Origin: an uncultured Opitutales bacterium | Lineage (GTDB): Bacteria > Verrucomicrobiota > Verrucomicrobiia > Opitutales > Intestinicryptomonadaceae | Length of the DNA: 64,000 nt | Reading direction: 5' to 3' | Assembly: GCA_934613645.1 (NCBI GenBank) | Contig: CAKTTC010000003.1 | Location: 157,795-221,794 of the forward strand | Shown here: positions 35,487 to 43,619 of the stretch, piece by piece | Numbering within the stretch: position 1 is the stretch's first letter | Layout of the letters: every line of letters begins with the position of its first letter | Notes under the pieces: generated by a model | Database searches by the model: none | Told to the model about the DNA's origin: nothing | The model's input: only the letters and a program-made list of their open reading frames with translations | Position numbers and translations under genes: made by a program

Positions 35487-35762
35487 ATGGAAAAGTTTAG
35501 GTTGCAGGTCTGGTTTGAGGGACGCGTTCAGGGTGTCGGATTCCGTTTCAAGACAACCCGCGTGGCGTCGGGATTCGACGTTACGGGGTTTGTGGAAAAT
35601 CTCGACGACGGCCGCGTGCATCTTGTGGCGGTGGGCGAAGAGGCGGAAGTCCGCGCGTTCGCCGCGGAAATCCGCAAGGTTATGGACTGCTTCATTAAAA
35701 ACTACGAGGAAAAAACCGATACTTCCGACCAGTCATACAAGGGCTTTTACATCAAATTATGA
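35487..35762 (+). CDS. acyP: Acylphosphatase
   Basis: Small cytoplasmic enzyme (91 residues) hydrolysing acyl phosphates. The signature GRVQGVGFRF (about 13-22) supplies the catalytic Arg, and the catalytic Asn is in GFVENLDDG (about 34-42). I start at the ATG at 35487 (MEKFRLQVWFEG). The stop overlaps the ABC ATPase start (ATGA), so it opens a coupled operon of acylphosphatase, ABC ATPase, permease and TPR protein. Confidence 0.92.
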   Translation: MEKFRLQVWFEGRVQGVGFRFKTTRVASGFDVTGFVENLDDGRVHLVAVGEEAEVRAFAAEIRKVMDCFIKNYEEKTDTSDQSYKGFYIKL

Positions 35763-36595
35763 GCGTTCCCGCAGTAGAGATAAAAAACCTTTCCAAGTAT
35801 TACCGCTACGGCGTGCGCGGCGTGCTTGTGCGCGCTTTGGACAGCGTTTCCTTTTCGGTGGCCGACAACGAAATTCTCGGGCTTGTGGGCGCGAACGGCG
35901 CGGGCAAAAGCACCACCATAAAAACGATAATAGGCGCGGTAAAACCGAGCTCGGGCGAGTGCCTTGTTTTCGGCAAACCCGTCTCCAAAAAGACAAAGCG
36001 CGAAATGGGCTATCTGCCCGAATCGCCCTATTTTTACAAGTTTTTGACGGGCTTCGAGCTTGTGCGCTTCTACGCGCGCCTTTCGGGAATGGGGCGCGAC
36101 GAGTCGAAAACCGCGGCAATGAAAGCCCTCAATCTTGTGGGGCTTGACGACGCCGCCGACAGAGCCGTGGGGCTTTATTCAAAGGGAATGGTTCAGCGCG
36201 CGGGGCTGGCGCAGGCAATAGTCCACAACCCCAAGCTCGTGATTTTGGACGAACCCGCTTCGGGGCTTGACCCCGTGGGCGCGGCGGACATGGCGGAAAT
36301 TGTGCGGCATTTGAAGGCGTCGGGGAAATCGGTGCTGCTGTGTTCGCACATAATGAGCGAGGTTGAGTCGTTGTGCGACAGAGTAGTGTTCCTTTCGAAG
36401 GGGCGCGTAGCCGCGTGCGGCACGCTCGACGAACTGCTTTCCAAACCCGATTCAACGCGGATTGTTTTCGGCACGTCCGACGGCGCGAAGCTCGACGCCG
36501 TTTGCGCGGCGGCAGCCGCGGAGGGCGTGGAAGTCTGCCAACGCAGCCCCGAGCGCATTTCGCTTGCCGAATTTTTCAAATCGAAAACGCTATGA
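35759..36595 (+). CDS. ABC transporter ATP-binding protein
   Basis: A 278-residue ATPase of the ABC-2 (CcmA/NatA-like) group: Walker A GANGAGKST (about 46-54), a signature reading YSKGMVQRAGLAQ, Walker B LVILDEPASGLDP, and the switch His in LLCSHIMSE. It powers the permease encoded next, with which it overlaps by ATGA. The operon context suggests an exporter of unknown cargo, possibly a lipid or polypeptide. Confidence 0.88.
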   Translation: MSVPAVEIKNLSKYYRYGVRGVLVRALDSVSFSVADNEILGLVGANGAGKSTTIKTIIGAVKPSSGECLVFGKPVSKKTKREMGYLPESPYFYKFLTGFELVRFYARLSGMGRDESKTAAMKALNLVGLDDAADRAVGLYSKGMVQRAGLAQAIVHNPKLVILDEPASGLDPVGAADMAEIVRHLKASGKSVLLCSHIMSEVESLCDRVVFLSKGRVAACGTLDELLSKPDSTRIVFGTSDGAKLDAVCAAAAAEGVEVCQRSPERISLAEFFKSKTL

Positions 36596-37377
36596 TTGCA
36601 ACCATTGCATACAACACATTCAGGGAAACCGTTCGCCAGAAGCTTGTTCTGCTTGCCGCGGTTTGCGCGGTTGCGCTTGCGGCGGTTTCGAAATTTTTTC
36701 TCAGGCTCGACTTGGGGCACGAACAGCTCAGGTTCATTTTCGACTTCTCCTCGGGCGCGCTCAATTTTTTCGGCGCAATAATAGCGGTGTCGGCAACGTG
36801 CCACCTGTTTTCGGCGGAGATTGAAAACAAGACGGTCATAACGCTGCTTTCAAAGTCGGTAAATATGTTCGATTTCGTTTTCGGGAAGCTTGCGGGCGTG
36901 TGTATGGCCACCGCCGTTTTCTGCGCGGCGGTTTTCTGTGCGGCGGCGGTTTCGCTTTTGGCGGCGCAAATTGCGTCGGGCGCAGCGTCGGGCACGGCGG
37001 CTGCGGACGGGGCGAACTTCGCGGGGCTTGCCGTCTACTGCGGCGTGCAGTGGCTGAAGCTTTGTATGTGTGCGGCGGTTGCGGCGGCGGTTTGCGGGGT
37101 GTCGGGTTCGTTTTTGTTCTCGCTTGCTGTCTCGTTTATGTGCGTGTTCGTGTCGGTTATGGGAAATTCGCTTGCGGGGCTTGGCGGAAATGCCAACGCG
37201 TTTGTTGAAATTGCGTCGTATCTGTTCCCCGACTTCCGTTTGCTCGACACTGCCGAGGCGTTCGCTTTCGGCGCGGTGGATTTCCGTCTTTCGGCGTTTC
37301 TGTGCGCGTATGCGGCGGTCTACATTTGCGCGGCGGCGGGGCTGGCGGCTTTCCTTTTTTCGAGGCGCGATTTCTAA
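36592..37377 (+). CDS. ABC-2 type transporter permease
   Basis: A 261-residue membrane protein with about six hydrophobic segments and N-terminus IAYNTFRETVRQKLVLLAAV, which is typical of ABC-2 permeases such as the NosY/YhaP type. The stretch FSAEIENKTVITLLSKSV is a conserved cytoplasmic part of such permeases. It overlaps the ATPase gene by ATGA and is followed after 2 nt by the TPR gene, so all are co-translated. Confidence 0.82.
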   Translation: MIATIAYNTFRETVRQKLVLLAAVCAVALAAVSKFFLRLDLGHEQLRFIFDFSSGALNFFGAIIAVSATCHLFSAEIENKTVITLLSKSVNMFDFVFGKLAGVCMATAVFCAAVFCAAAVSLLAAQIASGAASGTAAADGANFAGLAVYCGVQWLKLCMCAAVAAAVCGVSGSFLFSLAVSFMCVFVSVMGNSLAGLGGNANAFVEIASYLFPDFRLLDTAEAFAFGAVDFRLSAFLCAYAAVYICAAAGLAAFLFSRRDF

Positions 37378-37379
37378 AT

Positions 37380-38123
37380 ATGTCGGCGTTGAGGACATTT
37401 CTTGCTTTGCTTGCGGCGGTTGCGGTGTCGGCGGCGGTCTCGTTCCCGCTTAGGCGCGGCGCGGAAAAGTGCGCGGAGGGCGTCGGCGGGGAGGTTTCCG
37501 CCGAAATGGCGTCGGTTCGCGCGGCGGTGGGCAAGGGCGCGCTTTTTGCGGTGCTCGGCGGATACCGCAGCTTGGTTGCCGACTTCCTCTGGATAAAGGG
37601 CTACGTAAACTGGGAGGACAAGGACATTGCAAAATGCGTGTCGGCAATGGAGCTTGCCTGCGAAATCGACCCCTCAACGACAGTTTTTTGGACGCAGGCC
37701 TCAAGCGTGATTGCCTTCGACATCCCGCACTGGATTTTCGAGCGCATGCCAAAAAATATGAAAAGCGACGCCGTTTTGGATTCGCTCAAAATACGGCAGG
37801 CGCGCAAGGCCACAGAATTCATCGACCGCGCCCTTGCGCTCTACCCCGACAACTACGAGCTTCTGATTCAGAAGGGACAGACCGCCATTGCCGCGCGACT
37901 TTTCGGGGTTGCCGAAGACTGTTTCGGGCGCGCCGCCAAGCTCGACAACGGCTTTTACGCGCGCCGCATATATGCGTCGTTGCTGGAAAGAAACGGGAAG
38001 TTTGCCGAGGCGCGCAAAGTGCTTGAAAAGCTTTTGGAGGAAGTCGAACCCGACAATCCGTCAAAGGCTCTCATTGCCGACCAGCTGAAGTCGGTTGTGC
38101 GCGCGCAGAAAAACACGCAGTAG
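37380..38123 (+). CDS. Membrane-anchored TPR protein of the ABC operon
   Basis: A 247-residue protein with an N-terminal membrane segment (about 5-25) and helical repeats (about 80-240) that look like two or three TPRs, for example ATEFIDRALALYPDNYELLI and YASLLERNGKFAEARKVLEK. The YRSLVADFLWIKGYVNWED motif near residue 62 recurs in small TPR proteins linked to ABC-2 exporters in Planctomycetes and Verrucomicrobia, as far as I recall. It starts 2 nt after the permease stop. It probably assembles with the exporter on the membrane. Confidence 0.6.
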   Translation: MSALRTFLALLAAVAVSAAVSFPLRRGAEKCAEGVGGEVSAEMASVRAAVGKGALFAVLGGYRSLVADFLWIKGYVNWEDKDIAKCVSAMELACEIDPSTTVFWTQASSVIAFDIPHWIFERMPKNMKSDAVLDSLKIRQARKATEFIDRALALYPDNYELLIQKGQTAIAARLFGVAEDCFGRAAKLDNGFYARRIYASLLERNGKFAEARKVLEKLLEEVEPDNPSKALIADQLKSVVRAQKNTQ

Positions 38124-38396
38124 TTTTCGGCGCGGACGCGGGGCGGGGCGTGTGTTGCCAAAGCCCGAATGCCAAAGCGCGGTGCGTGTGATACGATTGT
38201 GTGTGTGGCGTGAGTCGCGCGTGTGTGCGGGGTTTCGGCGAGGCTCGGAAAAGTGTGCGGCGCGTCGGGGGTGTGAGAGAGACGGAAGTGTTGTGGCGCA
38301 TGCGCGGCGTGCGGCGGGTCGATTGTGTGCGGGGCGTGAGAAGCGATTGTGTATCGGGCGGGGAATTGTGCAAGTCCCGCTTCGGCGGGCGGGCGC
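38124..38396. other. GT-rich intergenic region
   Basis: This stretch is rich in GTGTG and CGTG runs, with low complexity on the plus strand between 38180 and 38350. No reading frame, RNA gene or repeat-family member was recognised. Confidence 0.4.
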
Positions 38397-38430
38397 AAAA
38401 AAAAGACGTTCCGCGCGGGAACGTCTTTTC
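38397..38430. terminator. Bidirectional intrinsic terminator
   Basis: AAAAGACGTTCC/GGGAACGTCTTTT with a short GCGC loop (38401-38429), flanked by an A run on one side and a T run on the other. It can end the ABC operon from the left and the ferredoxin gene from the right. Confidence 0.88.
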
Positions 38431-38447
38431 CGTAAAAATGACTCGAA

Positions 38448-38678
38448 CTATTCGCCGTCGTCGCCGATTGCCTGAACGGGGCAGGATTCCAGCGCTTCGT
38501 TGCAAAGAGCCGTTTCCGCGTCGTTTGCGGGCTGCTTTTTAACGCAGGCGCAGCCGGCGTCGGTTATTTCGAAGAGTCCTTCCGCCGTCGATGCGCACAG
38601 CGCGCAACCGATGCACTGGGAGTCTACATAGTATTTCCCGGGGACGTTGAATTCGTTTTTTTCGTTTTTGTCTGCCAT
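38448..38678 (-). CDS. Small single-cluster ferredoxin
   Basis: A 76-residue electron carrier. The iron-sulphur ligands are in CIGCALC (about 22-28) and SCPVQAI near the C-terminus, giving one 4Fe-4S (or 3Fe-4S) cluster of the Thermotoga/Bacillus type. A further CAC pair occurs at about residue 43. I chose ATG at 38678 (MADKNEKNEF); an ATG at 38693 would add five residues. It stands alone with a terminator behind it; partner enzymes are not visible in the window. Confidence 0.85.
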   Translation of the reverse strand: MADKNEKNEFNVPGKYYVDSQCIGCALCASTAEGLFEITDAGCACVKKQPANDAETALCNEALESCPVQAIGDDGE

Positions 38679-38776
38679 AGTGGTGGAAATCATTGTCGGG
38701 CGGTTTGCAAGGTCAAGCTTTTTTTCGGAAAATATGGTTGAACTCCGCGCGGGTTAGGCTACATTTGCGCGATAGA

Positions 38777-39910
38777 ATGAAAGTCGACTTCAACAAAATA
38801 TTTTTCACGGGAGAGGAAAAGGCCAACATAGCCGACGCCATGGACGGGCGGCCGCTCTGCGGTGGCGGCAAATGGACTGCCGAATGCGAAAAAATGCTGC
38901 GCGGCATAACGGGCGCAAAGCACGCCCTGCTTACAACCTCGGGAACTTCGGGCTTGGACGTTGCGGCTTTCGTTCTCGACATCAAAGACGGCGACGAGGT
39001 TATTGTGCCAACATACACGTTTGTAGCCAGCATAAACTCTTTCGTCTCGCGCGGGGCAAAGCCCGTTTTTTGCGACGTAAATGCCGAAACGCTCAATCTC
39101 GACGAAACAAAGCTTGAAGCCCTCATAACGCCGCGCACAAAGGTCATTGTGCCCGTCCACTACGCGGGCGTTGCCTGCAACATGGACGCCATCATGCAGA
39201 TAGCCGCCCGCCACAACATAGCCGTTGTTGAAGACGCCGCGCAGGGCATAGGCGCAACCTACAAGGGCGTTCCCCTCGGAACTATCGGCGTCATGGGCAT
39301 GCTCAGCTTCCACTCCTCAAAAAACATAATTGCGGGCGAAGGCGGCGCGCTGCTTACCAACGACGACGCTCTCGCGCGCCGCGCCAACTACATTCGCGAA
39401 AAGGGCACAAACAGGATAGACTTTGTAGACGGCATTGTCGACAAATACACTTGGGTTGACTACGGCGGCAACTTTGTTCCGCCCGAGCTTTCTGCGGCTT
39501 TTTTGGCTGCGCAGCTCAAGGAGGTCGATTCCGTTACACGCCTGCGCCGCGCCGCATGGCGACGCTACGCCGACGCCCTCGCGCCCCTCGAGAAATCGGG
39601 CAGGCTCAATCTTTGCAAAATTCCCGAATACGCGCAGGCAAACGGGCACATTTTCTACGTCTACACCGACTCAATCGAGCAAACCGACGCGCTCAAAAAG
39701 CACTTGTCGGCGGCGGGCATCGGCGCGAACTCGCACTTTGCGCCGCTGCACCTAAGCCCGATGGCAAAGCGTCTTTGCGGCGAGGTTCCCAGTCTGCCCG
39801 TTGCCGAGAAAACGGCGCGCACAATGTTGCGTTTGCCGATGTTTGCGGAAATCACGCCCGAGCAGCAGCAATATGTCTGCGCAAAACTCTTCGAGTTCTT
39901 CGGCGAATAA
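38777..39910 (+). CDS. dTDP-4-amino-4,6-dideoxygalactose transaminase (WecE/RffA type)
   Basis: PLP-dependent DegT/DnrJ/EryC1 aminotransferase of 377 residues. It resembles E. coli WecE along its length, for example GGGKWTAECEKML, GDEVIVPTYTFVASINSF, VPVHYAGVACNMDAIM, VVEDAAQG and IREKGTNRIDF with DKYTWVDYGG. The PLP Lys is in FHSSKNIIAGEGG (about 180). WecE makes a 4-amino sugar nucleotide for surface polysaccharide, which fits kdsA and Wza/Wzc nearby. I start at 38777 (MKVDFNKIFFTG). Related sugar aminotransferases with other products remain possible. Confidence 0.85.
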   Translation: MKVDFNKIFFTGEEKANIADAMDGRPLCGGGKWTAECEKMLRGITGAKHALLTTSGTSGLDVAAFVLDIKDGDEVIVPTYTFVASINSFVSRGAKPVFCDVNAETLNLDETKLEALITPRTKVIVPVHYAGVACNMDAIMQIAARHNIAVVEDAAQGIGATYKGVPLGTIGVMGMLSFHSSKNIIAGEGGALLTNDDALARRANYIREKGTNRIDFVDGIVDKYTWVDYGGNFVPPELSAAFLAAQLKEVDSVTRLRRAAWRRYADALAPLEKSGRLNLCKIPEYAQANGHIFYVYTDSIEQTDALKKHLSAAGIGANSHFAPLHLSPMAKRLCGEVPSLPVAEKTARTMLRLPMFAEITPEQQQYVCAKLFEFFGE

Positions 39911-39944
39911 ATCCGCAAAAAAAACGGCGTTCTTTCACAACTTT

Positions 39945-40319
39945 GGACAAACGGCGGACATTCGCTCGTCGTCTTTTCGGCGAGAGGAAAGTCCGGACAC
40001 CGCAGAGCATAACCCCGATTGAAAAATCGGAACGGCGGGGGAAAACCCCGACGTATGAACAGTGCCGCAGAAAACAAACCGCCTTCGGGCAAGGGTGAAA
40101 AGGCGAGGTAAGAGCTCACCGCCGCAAGAGTAATCAAGCGGGCATGGAAAACTCGGTTAGGTGCAAGACAGTGTATGATGTCGGGCTGCTCGTCCGCATG
40201 GCATCGGGTGTGTCGCGCCCCGCAAGGGGGCGTCGGATTCTCTCCGGCGCAGATAAATGAATGTCGGTTCGCACCGGAAACGGTTCGGACTACAGAATTC
40301 GGCTTACAGCCGTTTGTCC
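39945..40319 (+). ncRNA. rnpB: RNase P RNA (bacterial type A)
   Basis: Catalytic RNA that matures tRNA 5' ends. The terminal helix P1 is perfect: GGACAAACGGC (39945-39955) with GCCGTTTGTCC (40309-40319). Conserved core segments include GAGGAAAGTCCGGACACC (about 40001-40018), the region around AGACAGTGTATGATG, and ACAGAATTCGGCTTACAG at the 3' side. Length is 375 nt. It lies 34 nt after the aminotransferase gene and 39 nt before a small protein gene. Confidence 0.97.
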
Positions 40320-40358
40320 TCCCTTTCTTCGCTCAACCCCCAAAAAAAATCTCCAACT

Positions 40359-40562
40359 ATGATAGTTTCGGCAATTCAAAAAGGCGGTATGATTTACGTC
40401 TACGACGAGCACGGGCACATGTTCACCAGAAACGGGTATCTCGTAAGTTTCACGGGCTCGAACTTCTGTTTTGTTGTAAGCAAGAACGAAAAAACTGTCC
40501 ACGTCTACGACGACAAAAACCGCCGAGTCCGCTCTTTCTGTTCCCCCACCAAACTCTTTTAA
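40359..40562 (+). CDS. Small protein downstream of rnpB, unknown
   Basis: A 67-residue frame (MIVSAIQKGGMIYVYDEHGH followed by further beta-strand-like sequence, VHVYDDKNRRVRSF). Two similar strand-turn units, IYVYDEHGH and VHVYDDKNR, flank a middle hydrophobic strand, so it could be a small beta-sheet domain. No family is recognised. The codon pattern and clean start after rnpB make it plausible as a real gene. A repeat block begins just after the stop. Confidence 0.55.
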   Translation: MIVSAIQKGGMIYVYDEHGHMFTRNGYLVSFTGSNFCFVVSKNEKTVHVYDDKNRRVRSFCSPTKLF

Positions 40563-40598
40563 CTTTACTAAAGAGGCGCGGATTTTTTTATGATTCCT

Positions 40599-40943
40599 AA
40601 AGTGGCGGCGATTGCCGCAGGCAATCCGCCTTTGATTTATGATTAAAGTTGCGTGCCTTTGACTATTTGTTGAAGTTGGGTTTTTTGTTTTGTTTAAAGT
40701 TGCGAATCTTTAAACGGAGACCAAAGGCACATCGGCGAAGCCGATTGCCGCCGCTTTCGAAAGGTTAAAAAACGGCGATTGCCGCAGGCAATCCGCCTTT
40801 GATTTATGATTAAAGTTGCGTGCCTTTGACTATTCGTTGAAGTTTGGGTTTTTTGTTTTGTTTAAAGTTGCGAATCTTTAAACGGAGACCAAAGGCACAT
40901 CGGCGAAGCCGATTGCCGCCGCTTCCGAAATGTTAAAAAAGCC
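40599..40943. repeat. Two tandem copies of a 167-bp structured repeat
   Basis: The unit starts at CGGCGATTGCCGCAGGCAAT (40606 and 40773) and recurs at a 167-bp period with only a few substitutions and one indel. Inside each: a clamp hairpin (ATTGCC/GGCAAT, loop GCA), GTGCCTTTG pairing with CAAAGGCAC across about 70 nt, GTTTAAAG/CTTTAAAC, and a second hairpin ATCGGC/GCCGAT with loop GAA. No reading frame is convincing in 40563-40985. Confidence 0.88.
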
Positions 40944-40985
40944 GATTGACGCTGCTTTAGGAAGGTAAAAAAGGCGGATTTTTTA

Positions 40986-41489
40986 TTATTTCGCAGGCGG
41001 CGATTTTCTTTGTTTAATAAATTTTACAAGAAAGTATGTTATCGGGGTCATCACTGCCGCCAGCAACGCCGCGCCCGCGAAGAACGAAATCAGCAAATCC
41101 GCCCCGAGCGAAAACAGCGTGTCGTAATCCTGATTCATCAGCAGGCAGTCCATAGCCTCTTTTATCATTTCCCAGGAGAGGTTTCGTCCGGTGAGAACAG
41201 CCCCAACGTAGCACTGTGCGGGGTAGATTACAAAAATGGTAAAGTGGTTTGTTATTAGTGTCCCGAGCGTCGCGCCCACGCGGCTTCCCCTCAGCAGAAA
41301 CGCCGTCGGGATTGAAAGCAGCAGTTGTCCGCCCATCGGAATCATACAGCCGTAGAACATTCCTATTGCCCAGCCGCGTGCGACGAATTCGGGCGTGGCG
41401 TTTTCGCCCACTATTGCGTTATATAGTCGCTTGAATTGTTTTTTTGTCCAGTCTACAAGAATCATATAGGTTGCGTATAACATCGGCAT
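40986..41489 (-). CDS. DUF2062 membrane protein
   Basis: A 167-residue protein with three hydrophobic segments (about 40-65, 75-95 and 130-155 of this form). The motif GWAIGMFYGCMIPMGGQLLL followed by TFLNPLT-like TLITNHFTIFVIYPA is characteristic of DUF2062, a family of small membrane proteins of unknown role often found near glycosyltransferases. ATG codons at 41516, 41489, 41483 and 41465 are possible; I used 41489. It diverges from the MFS gene, and its 3' side runs straight into the tandem repeat block. Confidence 0.7.
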   Translation of the reverse strand: MPMLYATYMILVDWTKKQFKRLYNAIVGENATPEFVARGWAIGMFYGCMIPMGGQLLLSIPTAFLLRGSRVGATLGTLITNHFTIFVIYPAQCYVGAVLTGRNLSWEMIKEAMDCLLMNQDYDTLFSLGADLLISFFAGAALLAAVMTPITYFLVKFIKQRKSPPAK

Positions 41490-41535
41490 ATTCGTCGTTT
41501 TGTGCGCGCGAATCAAGCACTATCTTTGAAATACA

Positions 41536-41565
41536 TTGACATTCCCGCATCTGCGCCGATATACT
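41536..41565 (+). promoter_or_regulatory. Sigma-70 promoter of the MFS gene
   Basis: Perfect -35 TTGACA (41536-41541), 18-nt spacer, -10 TATACT (41560-41565). The start point would be near 41572, only about 4 nt before the ATG at 41576, so the transcript would be nearly leaderless or translation begins further in. Confidence 0.7.
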
Positions 41566-41575
41566 TTGGGTTTTT

Positions 41576-42937
41576 ATGGAAGGCAAGCACACAGGGCAGA
41601 ATTTGCGCCGCAAGCACGCGTTGATGAATTTTTCGGTCTACATTCCGAAGAATCTCGACGCGCTCGGCGGAATGGTCAAGTCGCTCAAACGGCGCGATTT
41701 TGCGCTGTTCGAACTCGGAATGTTTGTGGTGCTAATCGGGACTTGGATTCAGCAGGTCGCCACTGGGTGGCTCGTTTTCAGGCTGACGAATTCGCTGACG
41801 TGTCTTTCCACCGCCGTGTTTTTATCGCAGATTCCGACGTTTTTTGTCTCGCCGTTTGCGGGGGTAATAAGCGACCGCTTCAACCGCAGAAAGATAATGC
41901 TTATCACCCAGACGCTTTTAATGCTCCAGATTTTCGTGCTCGGCGTTCTCACGCTTTCGGAAACGGTCAGCATTGAGGCGATTTACGCGCTCAGTCTGTT
42001 TTCGGGGCTTGTTTTGGGCGTCGACGCCCCCGCGCGGCAATCGCTCTACACAAAGCTCGTTCCGCCCGAGGACATCAGCAACGCCATCGCCCTGAACGCC
42101 GCAACGCTCAACAGTGCGCGTTTCATTGGGCCTGCAATCGGCGGAATTCTAATCGGGATTGTGGGCGAAGGCTGGTGTTTCATCATCGGCGCGGCGGCGT
42201 TCGGCGCGATTCTCGGCACGCTCTACATCATCAAATTCGACGCACAGGTAATTCCCAAAAAGACGGGCGCGCTTTCCGAATTTATCGACGGCTTCAGTTA
42301 TTTGCGGCGGTCTATGCCCATCAGAACCCTTGTGATGTCGCTTGCGGTTGTCTGCTTTTTCGCGTTTCCGTTTCCGATGTTGCTGCCCGCCTTCGCCAAG
42401 GAGTCTCTCGGCGGCGACTCCGCAACGCTCGGGAACATGATGAGCCTCATAGGGCTTGGTTCGCTCGGGGCGTCGATTTACCTTATGGCGCGCAAGAGTG
42501 CCCTCGGTTTGGGGCGCGTAATAACCGTTTCCGTAACGCTTGTAGGCTGTGCGCTAATGGCGATTTCCCACGTGGAATCTGCTGCCATTGCCTACGTTTT
42601 ATGTCCGCTGATAGGGTTCGGCATGATTGCCACTTCCGCCTCCACGAACGTTATGATTCAGTCGATTGTAGACGAATCAAAGCGCGGCAGGATTATGAGT
42701 TTTTTCACGATGGCGTTTTTCGGCATGCCGCCGCTGGGCTGTCTGATTCAGGGCTATCTCGCCGAATGGGTTCCGTGGACTTGGGTGATTTTCGGTTGCG
42801 GCGCGGTCTGCGTTTTAGACGCCGTTTTATTTGAGCGCAAGCGTCCCGAAATTCGAGAGCAGGCGCGCACGATTCTCGCCAAGAAAGGAATGCTCAACGA
42901 GGGCATAGCTGAGGGCGTCCGCTCAATCCACCCCTAA
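41576..42937 (+). CDS. MFS transporter, EntS-like
   Basis: A 453-residue inner-membrane protein with about twelve hydrophobic segments. The loop motif GVISDRFNRRKIML between segments two and three is the MFS signature, and GVDAPARQSLYTKLVPPEDI with NAATLNSARFIGPAIGG is typical of the EntS/MFS_3 exporters. About 35 hydrophilic residues precede the first segment; ATG codons at 41624 and 41672 are alternatives, and the close promoter makes them plausible. The cargo is unknown. The stop codon is followed directly by a repeat module and an intrinsic terminator. Confidence 0.8.
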   Translation: MEGKHTGQNLRRKHALMNFSVYIPKNLDALGGMVKSLKRRDFALFELGMFVVLIGTWIQQVATGWLVFRLTNSLTCLSTAVFLSQIPTFFVSPFAGVISDRFNRRKIMLITQTLLMLQIFVLGVLTLSETVSIEAIYALSLFSGLVLGVDAPARQSLYTKLVPPEDISNAIALNAATLNSARFIGPAIGGILIGIVGEGWCFIIGAAAFGAILGTLYIIKFDAQVIPKKTGALSEFIDGFSYLRRSMPIRTLVMSLAVVCFFAFPFPMLLPAFAKESLGGDSATLGNMMSLIGLGSLGASIYLMARKSALGLGRVITVSVTLVGCALMAISHVESAAIAYVLCPLIGFGMIATSASTNVMIQSIVDESKRGRIMSFFTMAFFGMPPLGCLIQGYLAEWVPWTWVIFGCGAVCVLDAVLFERKRPEIREQARTILAKKGMLNEGIAEGVRSIHP

Positions 42938-43109
42938 AAAAAAGCGCGAGGGCGCGTTTGCTTCGCCGACGAGTTTATTTTTTTTGCAAATAAAGCGGAA
43001 CTTTGTTCCGCTTTTTTGATTTTAAAAACTCGTCGAAGCAAACGCTCTCGGGCATCATTCGATTTTATTTCGGACTTACGGGCGTTAAGCCCGCTACGCC
43101 TCATAAAAT
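42938..43109. repeat. Repeat end module with terminator, behind the MFS gene
   Basis: Immediately after the stop comes AAAAAAGCGCGAGGGCGCG, then GCGTTTGCTTCG (from about 42953) and GACGAGTTT, which pair with AAACTCGTCGAAGCAAACGC ending near 43045. Within this stem lies a terminator. AAACGCTCTCGGGCATCATT follows at 43039-43058, then the ACTTACGGGCGTTAAGCCCG module (about 43075-43094). The outer module matches the mnmA 3' end; the inner arm is different but still paired. Confidence 0.75.
42993..43017 (+). terminator. Intrinsic terminator of the MFS gene
   Basis: GCGGAAC/GTTCCGC stem with a TTT loop followed by six T (42993-43017), nested inside the larger repeat hairpin. Confidence 0.85.
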
Positions 43110-43115
43110 ACGAAA

Positions 43116-43270
43116 TTGACTCGCGTTTGCATTCGCAAACCGTTTGACACGCCGCTGCGTGCCCTTCGGGTGCGTTTTTCAAACGCATCTATACGCGCCT
43201 TCGGCTTGTATTCGCCCCTTCGGGGTCTTTTGCCTGCGGCAAAATCTCAAACGCGCTTCGCTTGTTTTCT
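43116..43270 (+). repeat. 155-bp intergenic repeat, copy B
   Basis: Identical over 155 bases to the reverse complement of 2278-2432. It is flanked on the left by the ACTTACGGGCGTTAAGCCCG module, which copy A lacks, and on the right by CCTCGAGCCTCGCG (43273-43286), so the modules have been combined differently in the two places. Confidence 0.88.
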
Positions 43271-43359
43271 ACCTCGAGCCTCGCGCTTTTTAACTTAAAG
43301 CGGCGGCAATCGGCGCAGCCGATGTGCCTTTGCGCGTTGGTTAAAGCCCCAAACACAAA

Positions 43360-43461
43360 TTGACTCGCGTTTGCATTCGCAAACCGTTTGACACGCCGCT
43401 GCGTGCCCTTCGGGTGCGTTTTTCAAACGCATCTATACGCGCCTTCGGCTTGTATTCGCCC
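43360..43461 (+). repeat. 155-bp repeat, truncated copy C
   Basis: The first 102 bases equal copy B (43116-43217). The sequence then switches to a different run of hairpins (43462-43600). The junction falls at GTATTCGCCC, inside a hairpin stem of the full repeat. Confidence 0.85.
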
Positions 43462-43606
43462 ACTCGCTTCGCTCGGGGTCGTTGCTTCGCAACGCTCATT
43501 CGCGCTTCGCTTGAATTTGGTTTGTTCGGGTGGTCTGTGCTCAAGCACTATCCTTCCTTGAATTGGCGAAGCCAAGAGCATAGCGACGATAGGAGCGCGC
43601 CAAAGT
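43462..43606. repeat. Array of triloop hairpins next to copy C
   Basis: A chain of short stems with TTC or GAA loops: CTCGC/GCTCG-type (43463-43475), CGTTGC/GCAACG (43480-43494), GCGC-TTCGC (about 43501-43510) and TTGGC/GCCAA (43563-43575). It is similar in kind but not in sequence to the 155-bp repeat. No coding potential beyond a chance open frame. Confidence 0.55.
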
Positions 43607-43619
43607 CTAATAAAGTCCT

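Noticed and set aside
38180..38350. GT-rich stretch as a regulatory or origin-like element
   Set aside because: Low complexity without any repeated unit, box or stem; no dnaA-box cluster was seen.
40599..40943. CRISPR array
   Set aside because: Only two copies of a 167-bp unit, no regular short repeats with unique spacers, and no cas genes.
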